A stretch of 8,878 nt of DNA from an uncultured Gaiellaceae bacterium (GTDB taxonomy: Bacteria > Actinomycetota > Thermoleophilia > Gaiellales > Gaiellaceae): the NCBI GenBank assembly GCA_955652075.1, contig CATPAS010000257.1, positions 1 through 8,878 on the forward strand, written 5' to 3'. This document shows, in pieces, positions 6,090-8,878 of the stretch. Position numbers and translations under genes: made by a program. Under the pieces are notes generated by a model, which was given only the letters and a program-made list of their open reading frames with translations, was not told where the DNA came from and ran no database searches. Numbering within the stretch: position 1 is the stretch's first letter; the number at the start of each line of letters is the position of its first letter.

Positions 6090-6622
6090 GTGAGGATCAT
6101 CGGCGGCTCGCGCAAGGGTCACACCATTCAGGCACCGAAAGGGCTCGACACGCGCCCGACCTCGGACCGCGTGCGCGAGAACGTCTTCAACATCGTCGCG
6201 CCCTGGGTCGAGGGAGCGCGGGTGCTCGACCTGTACGCGGGTTCGGGCGCGATGGGGCTCGAGGCACTCTCGCGCGGGGCCGAGGCGGCAGTGTTCGTGG
6301 AGTCCGATCCGGAGGCCGTGCGCGCGCTCGAACGCAACCTCGACAAGCTCGGTCTCACCGGCGCGCGGGTTGTTCGGCTCGGCGTCGCCACGGGGCTCGC
6401 GCAGGAAGCCGGCGCGGGCAGAAAGTACGATCTCGTGCTCGCGGATCCCCCGTACGCAATGACCGACTACGACTCCCTCTCCCGTTACCTGCCCAACGTG
6501 CTCGGCGACGACGGACTGCTCGTCTTCGAGACGGCCGCGAAGACCGAGCCGGAGCTTCCCGGACTCGCCGTCCGCACGTCGCGCAAGTACGGCTCCACGC
6601 GGGTGACGGTGTTCGAGCACCC

Positions 6623-6626
<4 letters not shown>
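6090..6626 (+). CDS. rsmD: 16S rRNA (guanine(966)-N2)-methyltransferase RsmD
   Basis: RsmD transfers a methyl group from S-adenosylmethionine to N2 of G966 in 16S rRNA of the assembled small subunit. The 178-residue product has the typical family length and landmarks: RIIGGSRKG at the N-terminus, RPTSDRVREN (22-31), the SAM-binding loop DLYAGSGAMGLEAL (47-60), the acidic end of the second strand (VESD, 70-73), the catalytic DPPY motif (119-122) and the C-terminal RKYGSTRVTVF (165-175). I chose the GTG at 6090 because family members begin MRII(A/G)G. An in-frame GTG at 6060 lies inside the hairpin and adds ten non-family residues. The stop overlaps the coaD start (ATGA), so the two genes are translationally coupled. 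Together with recG upstream this is part of a widely conserved housekeeping neighbourhood. Confidence 0.95.
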
Positions 6627-7138
<512 letters not shown>

Positions 7139-7144
7139 GAGCCC

Positions 7145-7651
7145 ATGGACGTTCTCGTACTCATCGACAAGCTCGACGACCTCGTTCACAACGCGAAGGC
7201 CGTGCCCCTGACCGACCAGGTCCGGATCGACCGCGAGGAGATCTACGACATCCTCGACCAGATGCGGGCGACCATCCCCGAGGAGATCAAGCAGGCCCGC
7301 TGGATCGTGAAGGAGCGGCAGGAGATGCTCGCCGAGGCCAAGCGCGAGACCGACCGGCTACTGGGCGAGGCCCGCGAGCAGGCTGTCCGCGAAGCCTCGC
7401 AGACGGAGATCGTCAAGATCGCGGAGCGGCAGGCGCAGGACATCGTCGATGAGGCGCGCCGGCAGGCGCGGGAGACCAGGCTCGAGATGGAGGACTGGGC
7501 GGACTCGATTTTGTCGACGCTCGAGGTCAACCTCGAGAAGTTCCTCAGCGCGGTCAAGCGCGGACGCGAACGGTTGCACGAGCGTTCGCAGGAGAGCGTC
7601 GTCGCCGGCGTCGCAGCCGGCAGCATCGACGATTCTCAGTCGTACAGCTAG
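7145..7651 (+). CDS. SepIVA/DivIVA-like coiled-coil protein, short form
   Basis: The 168-residue protein is highly charged and helical. The N-terminal block resembles mycobacterial SepIVA (Rv2927c) as I recall it: a short helix (DVLVLIDKLDDLV, 2-14), VPLTDQVRIDREEIYDILDQM (20-40 in pieces), then IPEEIKQARWIVKERQEMLAEAK (44-66 in pieces). The C-terminal block LEKFLSAVKRGRERL (130-144) also matches the SepIVA end. The central coiled coil (about 45-118) is much shorter than in SepIVA, which has about 245 residues. SepIVA helps direct septation and envelope precursor synthesis at the membrane; such a role here is inference. Automatic pipelines may call it ATP synthase subunit b because of the helix, but no N-terminal membrane segment is present. 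AGGAG (7137-7141) overlaps the coaD stop, with short 3-base spacing. A Ser-rich tail ends in a convergent stop. Confidence 0.7.
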   Translation: MDVLVLIDKLDDLVHNAKAVPLTDQVRIDREEIYDILDQMRATIPEEIKQARWIVKERQEMLAEAKRETDRLLGEAREQAVREASQTEIVKIAERQAQDIVDEARRQARETRLEMEDWADSILSTLEVNLEKFLSAVKRGRERLHERSQESVVAGVAAGSIDDSQSYS

Positions 7652-8577
7652 CCGAGCAGCACCGGTTGTAGCTCCAGCTCGGCGCAGACTGCCTGGGCGG
7701 TCTCGACGAACGCGCGCGCTGCTGGTGTCCGGTAACGGTCGCGGTGCCAAGCGAAGGAGATGAGTCGCGGCTGCAGTTTGGGCAGCTCGATCAGCTCCGT
7801 GGCCTCGTCGTCGGGATCCATCGTCAAGCGCGGGACGAGTGCGCTTCCGACCCCGGAGGCGACGAGCGCCTGCACCGTCTGGTTGTGATCGGAGCGGAAG
7901 ACGAAGCGCAGAGGGCGCCGGGCATCGCTCTCCAGTTGGGCCAGCGACCTGCAGTACTTGTGTCCGATCAGATCGAGCTCGGCCAGTTCGCGCCATGCGG
8001 GCGCGGCATCGCGCTCTGCGAGCGGAGAGCCGGCTGCTACGACGAGCACGTACGGGTCGCGCAGCAGTTCCACCGACTCGAACGGGCCGTCGGCGAGCGG
8101 CAGGTCGGCGAACGTGAGGTCGAGCTCGCCGCGTTCGACGAGGCCGAGCAATTCCAAGTCGTCTGCGGATTCGGTCAATGTGACGTTCACCTCCGGCCAG
8201 GCGGCGAGGAAACGGCGCATCACCTCCGGGAGGATCCGTTGTCCAACGCTCTGGAAGACGCCGACGCGAAGAGTGCCCGACTGCCCCTCGGCGAGAGCGG
8301 TGAGGTCGGCCTGCGCAGCGGCCACGCGCGCTGCGATCGCATCTGCATGGGTTAGGAGCAGACGGCCTGCCTCGGTGAGGGAAACCGGCCTGGGACCGCC
8401 CGGCCGCTCGATCAGGCGGTGGCCGACGATCCGCTCGAGCGTGGCGATCTGCTGGCTGACCGCCGATTGGGTGTAGCCCAGGGCAGTCGCCGCCTTGCCG
8501 AACGAGCCTGCCCGCGCAACCGCTTCGAGAGCCAGGAAGTGCCGCAGCTGAACCCCGAGCCAGCTATCAGTTCCCAT
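7648..8577 (-). CDS. LysR-family transcriptional regulator
   Basis: The 309-residue protein has the LysR layout. The N-terminal winged helix (about 10-70) includes LRHFLALEAVARAGSFGKAA (11-30), QSAVSQQIATLE (37-48) and the wing/end RPVSLTEAG (63-71). A linker helix (75-98) leads to the periplasmic-binding-like effector domain (about 102-300), starting GTLRVGVFQS and containing GELDLTFADLP (150-160) and SGVGSALVPR (241-250). These regulators usually act as tetramers and control a divergent gene in response to a small ligand. The divergent neighbour here is an EamA-type transporter, so that gene is the likely target. The ATG at 8575-8577 has no strong ribosome-binding site; a TATGAT box 11 bases upstream suggests a very short leader. 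Its stop codon overlaps that of the SepIVA-like gene within CTAG (7648-7651). The ligand is not identifiable. Confidence 0.93.
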   Translation of the reverse strand: MGTDSWLGVQLRHFLALEAVARAGSFGKAATALGYTQSAVSQQIATLERIVGHRLIERPGGPRPVSLTEAGRLLLTHADAIAARVAAAQADLTALAEGQSGTLRVGVFQSVGQRILPEVMRRFLAAWPEVNVTLTESADDLELLGLVERGELDLTFADLPLADGPFESVELLRDPYVLVVAAGSPLAERDAAPAWRELAELDLIGHKYCRSLAQLESDARRPLRFVFRSDHNQTVQALVASGVGSALVPRLTMDPDDEATELIELPKLQPRLISFAWHRDRYRTPAARAFVETAQAVCAELELQPVLLG

Positions 8578-8588
8578 AATCGAAGTCC

Positions 8589-8594
8589 ATCATA
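8589..8594 (-). promoter_or_regulatory. TATGAT: candidate -10 box of the LysR gene
   Basis: On the minus strand, positions 8594 to 8589 read TATGAT, one base from the sigma-70 consensus, ending 11 bases before the LysR ATG. No good -35 is visible 16-18 bases upstream. The surrounding intergenic stretch is clearly more AT-rich than the coding DNA around it, as expected for a promoter. Confidence 0.45.
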
Positions 8595-8610
8595 ACTGGA
8601 TTTGTCCTAA

Positions 8611-8626
8611 TGGCCCTCCAAGGCCA
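8611..8626. promoter_or_regulatory. Inverted repeat in the lysR-eamA intergenic region, candidate LysR operator
   Basis: TGGCC (8611-8615) and GGCCA (8622-8626) form an inverted repeat with a 6-base centre. One further outward pair forms after a mismatch (8609 with 8628). It lies upstream of both divergent genes, about 35 bases from the LysR start and 12 bases before the small leader frame. LysR proteins usually bind interrupted palindromes beginning with T and ending with A in such regions. The assignment is inferred from position. Confidence 0.4.
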
Positions 8627-8637
8627 ATCATGAGGGT

Positions 8638-8676
8638 ATGACAGGCATCCTCGACCTGGTGTTCCGCTCGATCTAA
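8638..8676 (+). CDS. Possible 12-residue leader peptide upstream of eamA
   Basis: An ATG at 8638 opens a 12-codon frame (MTGILDLVFRSI) ending with TAA at 8674-8676. It is in the same frame as the transporter gene, whose GTG lies only 6 bases beyond the stop, close enough for termination-reinitiation. GAGGG (8632-8636) sits too close to the ATG to be a normal ribosome-binding site. The peptide could be a translated leader, a remnant of an earlier start, or chance. Nothing about its residues points to a known attenuator. Confidence 0.25.
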   Translation: MTGILDLVFRSI

Positions 8677-8682
8677 CGCCTC

Positions 8683-8878
8683 GTGACCGGAGCATTCGCC
8701 CGCCGCTCCCCAGCCGCGGTGGCTCTCGCATTGGCCACCATCTACCTCGTCTGGGGCTCGACCTACCTCGCGATCCGGGTCACCGACCGGACGATGCCGC
8801 CGTTGCTGATGTCCTCCGCGCGGTTCCTGATCGCGGGCGCGGCGCTCTACGCGTTCGCTTCGCGCGGCCGCGCACGTC
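8683..8878 (+). CDS. EamA/DMT-family transporter, N-terminal part (cut by window end)
   Basis: The first 65 codons are visible. The start GTG at 8683 is followed by ten mostly polar residues. A first membrane helix (about 11-32) contains the characteristic IYLVWGSTYLAIRV, and a second runs over LMSSARFLIAGAALYAFA (42-59). The sequence fits the N-terminal EamA repeat of the drug/metabolite transporter superfamily, whose members have ten helices and move amino acids, metabolites or drugs across the cytoplasmic membrane. Substrate and direction cannot be told. The divergent LysR gene is the likely regulator, an arrangement common for exporters. The in-frame TAA at 8674-8676 fixes the start at or after 8677, making the GTG the best choice. 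The remaining roughly 80% of the gene is outside the window. Confidence 0.88.
   Translation, partial: MTGAFARRSPAAVALALATIYLVWGSTYLAIRVTDRTMPPLLMSSARFLIAGAALYAFASRGRAR

Noticed and set aside
5975..6622. Long + strand frame leading into coaD
   Set aside because: It overlaps the end of the SRPBCC gene and all of rsmD, with no CoaD-like sequence until the ATG at 6623.

Overview
The window is high-GC bacterial chromosome, densely packed and almost entirely coding on the + strand. It most likely comes from an actinobacterium (Actinomycetota). The reasons are the frequent GTG starts, the 1- to 4-base stop/start overlaps, likely leaderless promoters, and the order recG ... rsmD - coaD - SepIVA-like gene, which resembles the actinobacterial arrangement. 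A deep-branching class such as Thermoleophilia would fit, but that is inference. No rRNA, tRNA, CRISPR array or insertion sequence was seen.

Layout. (1) 1-3108 is a tightly overlapping run: the 3' end of a response-regulator receiver gene, a DegV-family fatty-acid-binding protein, and the DNA helicase RecG. (2) 3109-6038 is an accessory block between recG and rsmD, genes that are often close neighbours. It holds a predicted Tat-exported beta-propeller protein, a secreted GH99-like glycoside hydrolase, and a two-gene unit of an ArsR-type repressor and an SRPBCC (AHSA1-type) protein. This last unit has its own strong promoter, with a perfect 16-bp palindrome in the spacer. (3) A 29-base inverted repeat (6048-6076), probably a terminator, is followed at once by a -10-like hexamer and the second half of the housekeeping cluster: rsmD (16S rRNA methyltransferase), coaD (coenzyme A synthesis) and a short coiled-coil protein resembling mycobacterial SepIVA. 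(4) The SepIVA-like gene converges on a LysR-type regulator; their stop codons share one CTAG. Divergent from the LysR gene is an EamA/DMT-family transporter cut by the window end, preceded by a possible 12-codon leader peptide.

How the genes fit together. RecG, RsmD, CoaD and the SepIVA-like protein are housekeeping functions (replication-fork repair, ribosome maturation, cofactor synthesis, envelope growth). The accessory block adds two exported proteins and a self-contained, probably autoregulated ArsR/SRPBCC module. The LysR and EamA genes look like a regulator-exporter pair. A recurrent detail is a TANNNT hexamer ending exactly 7 bases before the start codon at three gene starts (4108, 5269, 6090), which suggests leaderless transcription. 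I see no clearly undescribed multi-gene system. The strongest items for follow-up are the palindrome-in-promoter of the ArsR gene, the hairpin/promoter junction before rsmD, the short SepIVA-like protein, and the propeller/GH99-like pair.
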